Origin: a virus
Strand: one strand, 5' to 3'
DNA length: 35,514 bases
Virus record (IMG/VR): IMGVR_UViG_3300021600_000014
Location: 1-35,514 of that record
Numbering within the stretch: position 1 is the first letter of the stretch; every line of letters begins with the position of its first letter. Of this stretch, positions 20,567 to 29,028 are shown in pieces. The translations under genes were made by a program, and so were the position numbers. The notes below the pieces were generated by a model. That model did no database searches. It was not told the origin of the DNA and saw only the letters and a list, made by a program, of their open reading frames with translations.

Positions 20567-21718
20567 TCAAGAAGCAGATGTTTTTAATGCAACGAATGCG
20601 GTAGGTAGAGCAACAGCCATAGCAATACGCTCAGTTACACGCACGGCTGACATATTGCTTTCAAACATATTTGTTGATGCAATAGTAGCCTCTTCGGTTG
20701 TCTTCAGTGTCATTTGTTGGCGATCACCGCAGAACAAATACTTCAGATTTCCAAAGATCACATACTTGGTTGAAAGTGCAGTCGAAGACGGCATTTTTTC
20801 AGACAAGTACACAGGATATCCCCAAACGTATCCAACGATTCCAACACCAGCAGTTGCATCCTTTGAGATGATAGGATTTGCAAGCGATGCAATGTACTGT
20901 CCGTCAGTTCCTTTCAAAGTTTGAACGGTTGACCATATTGTACGATGCATAACGAATACAGCTCCTTGCAATGCCAATGGTTTAAGAGAACCAATCATGG
21001 AACGTAGGTAGTCTCCAGTGATTTTTGCAAACGTAGTGTCACCAGTTGCCTGAGTAACAACGTTTACACCAGAGTCAATCATAACTCCGGTAAATGGAGA
21101 ACCAGAACCCATAAGTCCTTGATTGTCTTCTTCACCTGCGATTGCTTCTGCAAACAGCTCAACCAAATAACCAATCGTGTCAATGTTTGCGTCAGCAAGC
21201 AATTCGTTGGTCAATGGGGTAATTCCAACCATCGTCTTGGCAGTCAAAACGATTTGAGCAAGTGTAGGCTGACTAGCAGTTCCAGCTACACCTTCACCTG
21301 GCCATGAAACAGAAACAGACGCTGTCACCTTAGGCAGTCTCAACACGTCGCGCTGCATTGGAATCCAACGAGCCAACTGTCTAATCAAACCAAAGTTTTC
21401 AGCCAAACGAGTAACTTCGCTTGAGAATTCATCAGGAACGAAGAATCCACCAGCGGTAGTTGTACCCTCAGTCATAGCTTTTTGACTACCAAGGGCAGTT
21501 GCCATTGCTTCGTCACCACGACCGATAGCTTGCAAGAATTTGACAACGCGGTCATTTCCTTCAAGTTTTTTTGCTTCCTCAACACCTCCGAAAATTTTCT
21601 TTTCAAGGCTCAAACCTTTTTCTTGCAGTTTAGTGTCAACGAGTTTTGAAGTTTCCTCCATAACTGACGTTGCAATAGACTTTGAAAGTTCTGCAAGTTG
21701 TTCTTGTGTAATTTCCAT
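20567..21718 (-). CDS. Major capsid protein, HK97 fold, 383 aa
   Basis: The start at 21718 (MEITQEQLAELSKS) is preferred over an in-frame ATG at 21751 because the latter lies inside the protease gene. About residues 1-90 form a helical, coiled-coil delta domain of the type removed by the prohead protease. The HK97 capsid core follows: TTTAGGFFVPDEFSSEVTRL, VLRLPKVTASVSVSWPGEG, KTMVGITPLTNELLADANID and VFVMHRTIWSTVQTLKG. The presence of a separate protease gene directly upstream supports cleavage, probably near residues 85-95. It forms the icosahedral shell. Confidence 0.93.
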   Translation of the reverse strand: MEITQEQLAELSKSIATSVMEETSKLVDTKLQEKGLSLEKKIFGGVEEAKKLEGNDRVVKFLQAIGRGDEAMATALGSQKAMTEGTTTAGGFFVPDEFSSEVTRLAENFGLIRQLARWIPMQRDVLRLPKVTASVSVSWPGEGVAGTASQPTLAQIVLTAKTMVGITPLTNELLADANIDTIGYLVELFAEAIAGEEDNQGLMGSGSPFTGVMIDSGVNVVTQATGDTTFAKITGDYLRSMIGSLKPLALQGAVFVMHRTIWSTVQTLKGTDGQYIASLANPIISKDATAGVGIVGYVWGYPVYLSEKMPSSTALSTKYVIFGNLKYLFCGDRQQMTLKTTEEATIASTNMFESNMSAVRVTERIAMAVALPTAFVALKTSAS

Positions 21719-21737
21719 AATCTTTTTTAAATTTAAA

Positions 21738-22565
21738 CTATTTAGTAGCACTGCCAGACTTCAGAATCGTTCTAATCTCCGACGAAATTCTCGCCGACGC
21801 GATAGATAACTCCTCAAGTTTCTGGGCTTGATCTTTTTCGCCGCTACCAACGACGCCCGCTTGCTTTAAATCGACCAATTCAGCCGCAAAGGATTTAGCA
21901 CTATTTGAAATTTCTTCCAACTTAGTCATCATAATGTCGTGCTTGTCGCACATTTCCTTGTGATTTGCGCACATTTTTTCAATCATCTCTTTCACGTGTG
22001 CCTTCAAATCACTGTTTGTCACTTTCTTTTCTTCTTTTCTCACACTCTTTTCAACCAAAAGAGCCATTTCTTTCTCGTCCAGTTTTGCTTCCTTTCCAAT
22101 TGCCAATGCATCCTGATTGGCTGGAACCGGCACGAATGAAAGCTCCAACAGTTCGCTCTCAGTGATCACGTTGCCCTCCCATTGTTTCGCAATGAATCCA
22201 ATTGATACAGTCTTGAGTGCTCCACAGTCATACAGTTTGCGGATAACCTGAGCAAAAGGATTGATATCAGCGCTCACAAATTTTCCTTTGATGATCGTCT
22301 TGTCTGCTTGTTTTTCAACACTTGTAGCAATACCGATCGGCAGACTTGAGTAGTCGTGGAATGCCAAAATTACAGGGTTCAGCATGTAATTTGCAGTGTC
22401 CAAACCTGCCTGCAAAACGATTTCGCCTTGTCTGTCCATTGATTGAGTCGATGCCACCACCTCAAATGTACCGTCAAAAGACTTGTCCTCACTTACAGAC
22501 TTAAGGTCGTAAGCATCGATAGCCTTTTGAAATTCTGCTAATATTTTGTCCGAAATTTTATACAT
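21738..22565 (-). CDS. Prohead protease (HK97 gp4 family), 275 aa
   Basis: The catalytic domain spans about residues 30-155: DGTFEVVASTQSMDRQGEIV, NPVILAFHDYSSLPIGIATS with His70, and LKTVSIGFIAKQWEG with Ser121, then ELLELSFVPVPANQDALA, matching the herpes-type serine protease family. Residues 170-275 are a charged helical part, possibly a scaffold domain fused to the protease (MALLVEKSVRKEEKKVTNSD and onwards). It processes the major capsid protein during maturation. Gene order portal-protease-capsid is canonical. Confidence 0.92.
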   Translation of the reverse strand: MYKISDKILAEFQKAIDAYDLKSVSEDKSFDGTFEVVASTQSMDRQGEIVLQAGLDTANYMLNPVILAFHDYSSLPIGIATSVEKQADKTIIKGKFVSADINPFAQVIRKLYDCGALKTVSIGFIAKQWEGNVITESELLELSFVPVPANQDALAIGKEAKLDEKEMALLVEKSVRKEEKKVTNSDLKAHVKEMIEKMCANHKEMCDKHDIMMTKLEEISNSAKSFAAELVDLKQAGVVGSGEKDQAQKLEELSIASARISSEIRTILKSGSATK

Positions 22566-22583
22566 ATTATTTAAAATTTTTAA

Positions 22584-24704
22584 TTACATTATTGGTAACA
22601 GTGTACATCGGCAACTTGGATGTAGCGGTGGCTCTCCAACGTCGCTGTAGTCGAGGCTCATCGTCCGATCACCGACTTGCAACTCGTCTCCTTGATCAAA
22701 AAAGTTCTCATCAAGTGCAATTTTTGTGCCGTCCATCTCGTCGCAGTAAGCGCAAACCCTGTCATCCTCGGCGGTATACCACTCCTTGCCGCTGACCACT
22801 CCCGACTGCTGCCAAGCAAATGCATTGGCCATATTTGCTGTCCGGATACTCTCAGTGTCGGCGATCATATCAGCCCTTGCAGTGTCAGCCCAATCGAAAT
22901 AGTCGGAAATCTTGGCGCTGAGTTGGGCAACGGTCAATCCCTCCGCATCCGCCTCCAATATCAAATCTTTCAAATCGCTTTCAGTCGTATCGGCCACGCT
23001 CCCGGCAATTCTTATGGAAAACTTATCAATAATCTTTCCTTTAGCAGTGTCAATCGTGAAATCCACATCAACTCCGAGTGCCTCAAGCGCTGCCTTTCCC
23101 TCTTTCATCAAATACTCTCGTTGCAGCGGTGTGAGCAAATCAATGAGCACTGCAGTGTCTGCCTTTTTGTCAATCAAATCCTTTTTTCTGCGGCGCAATC
23201 CTTTGATGGTTTTATATTCGTGCACGTTTCCAATCGCTTCACTCTTTACTTGGAAAAACCATTTTTTTATCACACCCTCATATTTCTTTTTCCAAGGTTC
23301 AGCCACCTCAATCATTTTTTTCACGGCTGCCTCGCCTTTTACTGTTCGCTCTGTGTCTGGTCTTTCAACACTTTTTTTTTTAGATGCGTGCTCGTGGCCG
23401 CATTTGTTTGCCTTATATATAAATCTGTCGTAATTCTTAGCGGTTGGATCGTCCGGTTCCTTTGTAGGATCAGCGCCCGGAGCAACTGGTGCCACCGGGG
23501 CGGCCGGTTTCTTGATGTCGTCATATTCCTCGCCCAATGATTCAAGTCCCTCCCTGGCGCGAATTTCATTCACCGTCATCCACACATTGCAAGCCGCGGT
23601 GTTTTCTTTAATCTGCGCTTCTCGGTCTTCCGGCACCGGATTGTCAAACTCGAAGTAATATCCCTCGCCAAGTTCTTTGACAATGCTGGCGTTTAGAGCG
23701 CCCTCAATTCGTTTGAGCCTCGGTCTGATAGTAAAACGAGTAAATGCCCACATTGCAGTGTTGGCGTTGGCAAGGTTCACGTCATCGCTCAAAAGCAATC
23801 CCTTTGGCACACCAAACATCGCAAGAATGTCGTCGCGGTCAAGTTTTCGTTGCTCAATAAATGCCAATTCATTCTGATTGAATCCGGTCTGCTTCCATTT
23901 CAGTCCACCCTGCAAGAATGGCGTAGTGTTTGCGTTCTCAACTCCGCTATATTGATTTTTCCACTCATTCTGCACACGTTTGACCTGATCCAAAGGCAAA
24001 TTGCCTTCATATTCAAGCACTCCGCTCGGTTGCGCACCATTGTCGAAAAATTTTGCGTTCCATTCCTTAATTTTCTCGTCTTCTTCAATAATTTTGAGCG
24101 CTGCCTGCACTTTTCCAATTCCACGATACGGTGATTTATTGTTGAAATATTTCGGGTTTGGTTCTTTGATGTGAATCACCTCGTCCAAACTAAGCTCCAC
24201 AACATTGCGCTCTTCGCCATTTTTGGCAAAAAGATAATGGTCAATAAGTTGCTTAGGATCGGTACTTGGAATGATGCGAACCCAATCAGGTCGCAAAACA
24301 TAAAGCTCTTTTGTGGCTCCGTTGTTTTTTTCACCCTCTCGCGCTCGGTATATGAAAGCATTTCCATCCAAATCAAGTGATGTGCTGATGTCCTCCAAAA
24401 ATTCGCTCTTGGTTTTGTGTGAGTTCGGATTTTCAATCAGTGCCAAAATGGCATTGCTCGTTTCAGTAACCTCCGTGCTTTTTCCTGCGCCACGTTGTCC
24501 TTTGAATAGTCGCAAATCAGTTGCTGCGCTTTCTTGCGCAATGATATTCACACATCTGAAAACAAAACCCTCGTATTTGTCGAGATGGTTTGCTGTCCTT
24601 TCTGAAAATTTGCTATAAAAAACGGACTTCAAAGAGCTAACCAAAGGTGACATACTCTTGGTTGTCTCTGCGCCCATTATTTTTGCTCTCAGTTTTTCAA
24701 ACAT
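22584..24704 (-). CDS. Portal protein fused to MuF-like head morphogenesis domain, 706 aa
   Basis: The start at 24704 (MFEKLRAKIMGAETTKSMSP) follows the leader better than the upstream ATG at 24728. Residues about 20-410 are an HK97-type portal: VFRCVNIIAQESAATDLRLF, DLDGNAFIYRAREG, IHIKEPNPKYFNNKSPYRGI and DILAMFGVPKGLLLSDDVN. After a Pro/Ala linker (AAPVAPVAPGADP) comes a basic helical region and, at the C-terminus, the gpF/gp7 motif with EWYTAEDDRVCAYCDEMDGT and GEPPLHPSCRC. The portal ring packages DNA; MuF-type domains sit inside the head and help scaffold or are ejected. The fusion is a single open frame. Confidence 0.9.
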   Translation of the reverse strand: MFEKLRAKIMGAETTKSMSPLVSSLKSVFYSKFSERTANHLDKYEGFVFRCVNIIAQESAATDLRLFKGQRGAGKSTEVTETSNAILALIENPNSHKTKSEFLEDISTSLDLDGNAFIYRAREGEKNNGATKELYVLRPDWVRIIPSTDPKQLIDHYLFAKNGEERNVVELSLDEVIHIKEPNPKYFNNKSPYRGIGKVQAALKIIEEDEKIKEWNAKFFDNGAQPSGVLEYEGNLPLDQVKRVQNEWKNQYSGVENANTTPFLQGGLKWKQTGFNQNELAFIEQRKLDRDDILAMFGVPKGLLLSDDVNLANANTAMWAFTRFTIRPRLKRIEGALNASIVKELGEGYYFEFDNPVPEDREAQIKENTAACNVWMTVNEIRAREGLESLGEEYDDIKKPAAPVAPVAPGADPTKEPDDPTAKNYDRFIYKANKCGHEHASKKKSVERPDTERTVKGEAAVKKMIEVAEPWKKKYEGVIKKWFFQVKSEAIGNVHEYKTIKGLRRRKKDLIDKKADTAVLIDLLTPLQREYLMKEGKAALEALGVDVDFTIDTAKGKIIDKFSIRIAGSVADTTESDLKDLILEADAEGLTVAQLSAKISDYFDWADTARADMIADTESIRTANMANAFAWQQSGVVSGKEWYTAEDDRVCAYCDEMDGTKIALDENFFDQGDELQVGDRTMSLDYSDVGEPPLHPSCRCTLLPIM

Positions 24705-24918
24705 ATAAAAAATTCCCCACTCTACCAAGGCCGTAGCCTTAGCGTTGTGGAGGTCGTAACCTCTGCGCGCACGTCCGTAAACGCTTGCACATCTTGTTTT
24801 TTAATTTGTGTCGGCAAGCATAGTTAGAGAGAGAGATAGCGCCCTCCAACCTTGCCCTCCGACGCAATAAATGTGTCAGGGGGAAAAATCAACCCACGAA
24901 ATGAACATCACCAACTCC
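24705..24918 (-). promoter_or_regulatory. Long structured leader RNA of the head operon
   Basis: About 210 nt separate the promoter from the portal ATG. On the minus strand they contain hairpins AAGGC-TACG-GCCTT (24740-24727) and GAGGT-TACG-ACCTC (24763-24750), an enclosing AGCGTT/AACGCT stem (24785-24780 with 24746-24741), and a competing GCTTGC/GCAAGC stem (24819-24814 with 24788-24783). The last two share bases 24783-24785, so they exclude one another, as in attenuators or riboswitches. A 17-codon Arg-rich leader frame (ATG near 24791) also crosses this region. Confidence 0.6.
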
Positions 24919-24947
24919 ATTATACACCCAAATGACGAAAATGTCAA
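24919..24947 (-). promoter_or_regulatory. Consensus sigma-70 promoter of the head operon
   Basis: TTGACA (24947-24942), 17 bp, TATAAT (24924-24919): a perfect consensus on the minus strand. The -35 overlaps the stop of the 126-aa gene. It shares TTGACATTTTCG with the promoter at 30236-30264, so the two late promoters may be co-regulated. Confidence 0.88.
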
Positions 24948-25324
24948 TCCTTATCAAACAACGCCTCAATTTCCATTGCCATATCAACACCATTCCTTTG
25001 ATGTTTTGGCTTTTTCATATAATCCCAAACGATCATCTGAATTTTTTGCAAGCGCGCTCCACCCTCGGCCGCTTTCTGTATCAATTCCTCATCAAAACCA
25101 CCGCCAAAATAACTGCTTTTCTTTGGCTTGACTAGTTTCCATCCCGCCTCTTTCATTCTCATTTTTTGCCCCTTAACACAAGTGCAGTAATTTTTATGTA
25201 CGCTTGGCGCAATTTCAAACCCTTTATCACCGGGAAAATCAGGCGATCCGATAATGCCACTATACTGCGTACTGTAACCTTTGTCCCAGCAATTCTTGCA
25301 AATAGGTTCTTTGTTTTTTTCCAT
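24944..25324 (-). CDS. Zinc-binding hypothetical protein, 126 aa
   Basis: It starts MEKNKEPICKNCWDKGYSTQ, with CKNC near residues 9-12, and has YCTC at about 47-50, making a four-Cys zinc site comparable with DnaJ-type or ribbon proteins. The rest is helical and basic (KGQKMRMKEAGWKLVKPKKS). It is one of several Cys-pair proteins between terminase and portal. The promoter for the head genes overlaps its 3' end. Function unknown; DNA or RNA binding is likely given charge and fold. Confidence 0.65.
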   Translation of the reverse strand: MEKNKEPICKNCWDKGYSTQYSGIIGSPDFPGDKGFEIAPSVHKNYCTCVKGQKMRMKEAGWKLVKPKKSSYFGGGFDEELIQKAAEGGARLQKIQMIVWDYMKKPKHQRNGVDMAMEIEALFDKD

Positions 25325-25527
25325 ATGTTTTGATTTTCGCTAATCCAGTGAAATGACAACTCGCAAAGCCACAGATCAATGAATAGAAATTTTTCAAAAT
25401 TATTAATTGTTATTTGACCATCAAGTTGCGTCATCATGTGTGGCCTTTTACGATAGGCAACCAGCACCGGGCGCACTTCTTCTCCTTCCGGCCAATTAAG
25501 GCGCAATAGTTTGGTGAATCGAATCAT
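25159..25527 (-). CDS. Hypothetical protein, 122 aa, overlapping the next gene
   Basis: The start at 25527 (MIRFTKLLRLNWPEGEEVRP) is chosen by leader pattern; an upstream in-frame ATG at 25578 lies inside the preceding gene. Residues 1-70 look ordinary, with LFIDLWLCELSFHWISENQN. From about residue 68 to the end the frame overlaps the 126-aa gene by 166 nt, and that C-terminal part is very basic, as expected of a frame read through another gene. Either the overlap is genuine dual coding or the frame simply lacks a stop. Family unknown. Confidence 0.55.
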   Translation of the reverse strand: MIRFTKLLRLNWPEGEEVRPVLVAYRKRPHMMTQLDGQITINNFEKFLFIDLWLCELSFHWISENQNIWKKTKNLFARIAGTKVTVRSIVALSDRLIFPVIKGLKLRQAYIKITALVLRGKK

Positions 25528-25537
25528 ACTCTTTGTT

Positions 25538-25771
25538 TTAAAATTTATTAAAAACTTCCTTTTTCTTTTCGCGCTCATATTTTGATACGCCGGCAGCGCG
25601 CGTGCTATTGACCACGCACCTTTTTTCTTTTATTTGTGCGAACATATAGGCCTGCGCCTCATTGCGCCGCTGGCTGCGATTTCTTTTGCGCCTGCCAGTT
25701 TTGCAAGCGTTACATTTTGGCACGGTTTCATTGTTGAACATTGTGCCACAATTAGGGCAAACAATAATCAT
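25538..25771 (-). CDS. Zinc-ribbon protein, 77 aa
   Basis: It begins MIIVCPNCGTMFNNETVPKC and continues NACKTGRRKRNRSQRRNEA: two CxxC pairs (about residues 5-8 and 20-23) form a classic four-Cys zinc ribbon, and a strongly basic arm follows. Such small proteins in terminase neighbourhoods often bind DNA or RNA. The start lies 4 bp inside the upstream gene's stop. No closer assignment possible. Confidence 0.7.
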   Translation of the reverse strand: MIIVCPNCGTMFNNETVPKCNACKTGRRKRNRSQRRNEAQAYMFAQIKEKRCVVNSTRAAGVSKYEREKKKEVFNKF

Positions 25772-25953
25772 AGGTTTCCGTTCTCATTGATCCGAATTGG
25801 ATCGGTGTCTTTGATGAATTTTAGCTCCTCGCCTTTTGTTATTTTTTTACATTGCCAGCACTTAATACTGAACGTGTCAAAGATATTGAGCACCTCAATC
25901 CTCATAACCGTTGCACCGCAGTGTGGGCAGTTCCCGTTTGTTTTTGTTGCCAT
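25768..25953 (-). CDS. Zinc-ribbon protein, 61 aa
   Basis: MATKTNGNCPHCGATVMRIE and FSIKCWQCKKITKGEELKFI contain the CxxC pairs (about 9-12 and 32-35) of a compact zinc ribbon. It lies 3 bp after the TerL stop and overlaps the next zinc-ribbon gene by 4 bp, so the two ribbons may have come from a duplication or work together with the packaging motor. Function not known. Confidence 0.7.
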   Translation of the reverse strand: MATKTNGNCPHCGATVMRIEVLNIFDTFSIKCWQCKKITKGEELKFIKDTDPIRINENGNL

Positions 25954-25956
25954 AGT

Positions 25957-27441
25957 TTAAAATGTTATTCCCGGAATAATTAGAACATTAAAAGTTAGAG
26001 CACCAGCATCGGCCACGTTTGGAGATTTTAGCCCTCGGTTGAAAAGCTCCTCCTTTGGCTCCATTTGTATTTTTTCGCTACTGTTTATTTTATATTTGAT
26101 TTCCAGCAATTCATTCCAACGAGGATCACGCAAAATTTTTCCACCAGCCAGCAAAAACTCTCGGAATAGTTGGTAGTTTTCTGCTTTTTTATTTGCAAAG
26201 CGCGACGTATCAACCGGCTGCTTTGCCCAATTTATGCCCTGCACCCAAAGCCCATTTTCCATTGCGCGGTCTGTAACACCCCCACCAACGCCGATGTCAT
26301 CAATGTTGGCATAACGGCTCCCATCCTTGATCAAACGGCCTATTTCGCCCACCTGTGCCATCGTGTCGCGGCTTTGGTTGGTTCCCTCAATCCACAAATA
26401 CATCCCTTGGCGCTGTACGAACGCCGTGGCATCGCTGCCGCGCCCAATATCAACCCCAAGCACCCTGTCACCTTTGCAACGACTGTAGAGCAGTCGTGCG
26501 CCGGGTGTGGCCAGTTTACGCTCGTCCCATTCCGGCTTTTTGCAGTTAAATAGCATTTTTGGCAAATAATCCACAAAAGCATTCTCCAAAAGCACCTCGT
26601 CAAACATGAAACGGTAGCCGCGCGGATCAATAGTGTCCTTTGGTGGAAAAAGGCACTCGTAAAGTTCCCTAAACATTGGCTTGCCTTTGGCCTCATTGAT
26701 GAACTCCTCACTGTAGCGCCCCTCTTTCAAAGCTCGCTTATAATCAATCCAAATTTTAAAATACTTCTTGCTTGTTTTATAAAAATGACTGAACGGTGGC
26801 TGAGTATAAAAAGTGTTTCCGATCTTGCAGTAAAATGCGTGCTCTCCCTTTCCGGCAATCATACGGAAAATGGTTGATTCAGTATTGTCCGCGATAAGTC
26901 CAGCCTCATCCACGATAGTGACACGCGAACCCTTACCCATAGCAGATTCAATCGATTTGCTGTAATTGCGCTGATCAACAGACAAGGTATAAATTCCGCC
27001 GCCATTATTCAGCACGATGCGCAATTTGCTCTCCTCCTGCTTCAATCGTTCAAGGCGCGACTTGGCGTCCAACTGTTTGAAAAACATCCGATTGTCGCCA
27101 AGGTGCTGGATGTAGTAGCGCATGATTTCTTTTGCTTTTTCGCTAGTTGGAGCCACCACTGACACTAACTCCCCCTGAATGCACGAGATTATCACACATG
27201 CCAGCGCCACCGTCTGACTCTTCCCGTACTGGGTGCAACTCTCGATCTGCAGGCGTTTGTGGTGCCTGAATATCAGCGCCCAAAATATCACCAGTTGTCC
27301 CTCCGTTAGCATCTGGTCGCCCGGCTTCCCCTCGATCCGGAACATCCGCAGCAGGCGCAGGCAAAGTTGCTTCTCCTCCGGCGGTATTGTCGGCAATGGC
27401 CAACTTTGTATCTCCGTTTGTGTTTGATTTGATTGGTTCAT
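25957..27441 (-). CDS. Terminase large subunit, 494 aa
   Basis: The ATPase domain has a degenerate Walker A IESCTQYGKS (66-75; the first Gly is replaced, as often in TerL) and a Walker B VTIVDEAG (174-181). The RNase H-like nuclease domain shows VLGVDIGRGSDATAF (327-341, catalytic Asp331), ANIDDIGVGGGVTDRA (378-393, Asp381/Asp382) and the late motif SPNVADAGAL (473-482, Asp478). It is the motor that cuts concatemeric DNA and pumps it through the portal. The first 100 codons overlap the TerS-like gene in another frame by 299 nt. Confidence 0.92.
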   Translation of the reverse strand: MNQSNQTQTEIQSWPLPTIPPEEKQLCLRLLRMFRIEGKPGDQMLTEGQLVIFWALIFRHHKRLQIESCTQYGKSQTVALACVIISCIQGELVSVVAPTSEKAKEIMRYYIQHLGDNRMFFKQLDAKSRLERLKQEESKLRIVLNNGGGIYTLSVDQRNYSKSIESAMGKGSRVTIVDEAGLIADNTESTIFRMIAGKGEHAFYCKIGNTFYTQPPFSHFYKTSKKYFKIWIDYKRALKEGRYSEEFINEAKGKPMFRELYECLFPPKDTIDPRGYRFMFDEVLLENAFVDYLPKMLFNCKKPEWDERKLATPGARLLYSRCKGDRVLGVDIGRGSDATAFVQRQGMYLWIEGTNQSRDTMAQVGEIGRLIKDGSRYANIDDIGVGGGVTDRAMENGLWVQGINWAKQPVDTSRFANKKAENYQLFREFLLAGGKILRDPRWNELLEIKYKINSSEKIQMEPKEELFNRGLKSPNVADAGALTFNVLIIPGITF

Positions 27442-27823
27442 CGGTTTTTTTGTATGAAGTAGTCAACTCTTTTAAAAGTCCGCGCAATTCTTCAACCTCC
27501 TCGTCGTCTTCATTTTCAACAACCATAGTCTGCACAGCCTTGCCATCAATGCGATCCACAACATCCTTGAGCATTGATGTGTTGCCATTGATCACGGACT
27601 CTCGGAGCACACGATCAACAAGCAACTCGGCATACGTTTTTTTGTTTTCACCCGGTGGACACTCTTGTAATTTTCGCTTAAGAATTGCCACCAAAGAGAA
27701 TGAATCTTTTTTGCGACCACCGCCCGGATTGCCAATTGCAAACTTCCCAGTTTCCGGGTCGGTGTAACGTTTATCCACGTTTAAAAACGTTGATTCTTCT
27801 AATTTTCCAGCTTCTTCGGCCAT
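27143..27823 (-). CDS. Terminase small subunit-like protein, 226 aa
   Basis: The N-terminal half contains GKFAIGNPGGGRKKDSFSLV, with the GNPGGG..K motif, and a helical part (AELLVDRVLRESVINGNTSM, then LKDVVDRIDGKAVQTMVVEN), a pattern I associate with small terminase-like (DUF5681-type) proteins. The C-terminal 100 residues are low-complexity (Ala/Pro/Gly/Asp-rich) because the frame runs on through the TerL start for 299 nt. The DNA-recognition part should be the N-terminal half. It overlaps the methyltransferase gene by 25 nt. The terminase pair is otherwise in standard order. Confidence 0.72.
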   Translation of the reverse strand: MAEEAGKLEESTFLNVDKRYTDPETGKFAIGNPGGGRKKDSFSLVAILKRKLQECPPGENKKTYAELLVDRVLRESVINGNTSMLKDVVDRIDGKAVQTMVVENEDDEEVEELRGLLKELTTSYKKTDEPIKSNTNGDTKLAIADNTAGGEATLPAPAADVPDRGEAGRPDANGGTTGDILGADIQAPQTPADRELHPVREESDGGAGMCDNLVHSGGVSVSGGSN

Positions 27824-29028
27824 ACGATTGGTTGCCCATTTAAAATAATATTTTCATTACCAGTAAAGTCCACGTAGCGCTGAACTATGACGTCGCAATA
27901 TTTTGGTTCCAGTTCCATGCCGTAGCAAACGCGGCTCGTTTTTTCACATGCGATAAGACATGAGCCACCACCCAAAAACAAATCCATCACCAAACAGTCC
28001 CGGACGCTGCTGTTTAAAATTCCACGCATTACCAATTCCACTGGCTTCATTGTTGGATGTTCTTTGTTTGACGTCGGACGTTTTACTTTCCAAATGTCGG
28101 TCTGCTTGCGGTCACCATTCCAAATCCTTTTTTCGCCATCCTTCCAACCATAAAGAATCGGTTGACCGTCCTCGTTTTCGTCCTCATTCTCCACCAATAT
28201 CGGCTCAAATTGAGTGTGGTAATCAGCGCGAGATAAAACAAGCCTATCCTTAACCCAAACAATGACTCGCGACCAATGCCCCCCCAACCTTTTGAATGAG
28301 TCCTGAACTGTTCCCCATTCCGATGATGACATGCAAACGTAAATCGCACCGCGGCAGAATGTCAAAAGATTGGTAACAAAGCCGTCAACAAACACTTTGA
28401 AATCCTCCGGTGACATCTGGTCATTCATTATTTTGTTTCCATTGCTCGCTTGATACGCCACATTGTATGGCGGATCAGTCCAAACCATGTCCGCTTTTTT
28501 TCCTTCCATTAAGTGAGTGACATCCTCAAGATTACAAGAATCTCCGCACATCAAATGATGGCTGCCCAAAACATAAATGTCGCCAAGTTTAGTCCTTGGA
28601 TTCACTGGCGTCGCAGGAATTGCATCGTCGTCGCTGCTTGGATCAACTAAAATATCCAAATCAAAACCAGTGGCAATCTGCAAATCCTCGTCCAGTTCTC
28701 GCAGGTCTTCAATGGCCATCTCCAAATTCCAATCGGACTCATTCAATTTATTGTCAGCCAATCGGTATGCTTTCTCTTCCGGGATACTTAGCTTTTTGTC
28801 CTCTGGTGCGCCGCTGATAGTTTTTCCAGTTTCGTCAATGATCCAAGGTTCCTTTATTCCCTCGGGATATTTTGAATACGCCTCCCAACGTCCGTGGCCA
28901 ACAATGATAACTCCATCAGCGCCAACCTTGATCGGTTGCTGCCATCCAAAACGCTGCAAACTATTAGCCAAAAGCTTCAATTGCTTTTCCGGGTGCTTCT
29001 TGGCGTTTTTAGAATATGGTGTAATCAT
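27799..29028 (-). CDS. ParB-domain/DNA N4- or N6-methyltransferase fusion, 409 aa
   Basis: Residues 1-95 form a ParB-like domain with the GHGRWEAY signature (44-51). The methyltransferase follows, with motif IV TDPPYNV (184-190, catalytic DPPY) before motif I MDLFLGGGS (348-356), plus HPTMKP (324-329), an order typical of the beta group of amino-methyltransferases (N4-cytosine or N6-adenine). ParB-methylase fusions are common in phages, probably protecting DNA from host restriction or marking it for packaging. No restriction enzyme is adjacent. It lies directly upstream of the terminase genes. Confidence 0.9.
   Translation of the reverse strand: MITPYSKNAKKHPEKQLKLLANSLQRFGWQQPIKVGADGVIIVGHGRWEAYSKYPEGIKEPWIIDETGKTISGAPEDKKLSIPEEKAYRLADNKLNESDWNLEMAIEDLRELDEDLQIATGFDLDILVDPSSDDDAIPATPVNPRTKLGDIYVLGSHHLMCGDSCNLEDVTHLMEGKKADMVWTDPPYNVAYQASNGNKIMNDQMSPEDFKVFVDGFVTNLLTFCRGAIYVCMSSSEWGTVQDSFKRLGGHWSRVIVWVKDRLVLSRADYHTQFEPILVENEDENEDGQPILYGWKDGEKRIWNGDRKQTDIWKVKRPTSNKEHPTMKPVELVMRGILNSSVRDCLVMDLFLGGGSCLIACEKTSRVCYGMELEPKYCDVIVQRYVDFTGNENIILNGQPIVWPKKLEN

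Noticed and set aside
22677-23540. Long plus-strand frame of 287 codons
   Set aside because: It lies opposite the portal-MuF gene and is a shadow of its codon pattern; no promoter or start signal on that strand.
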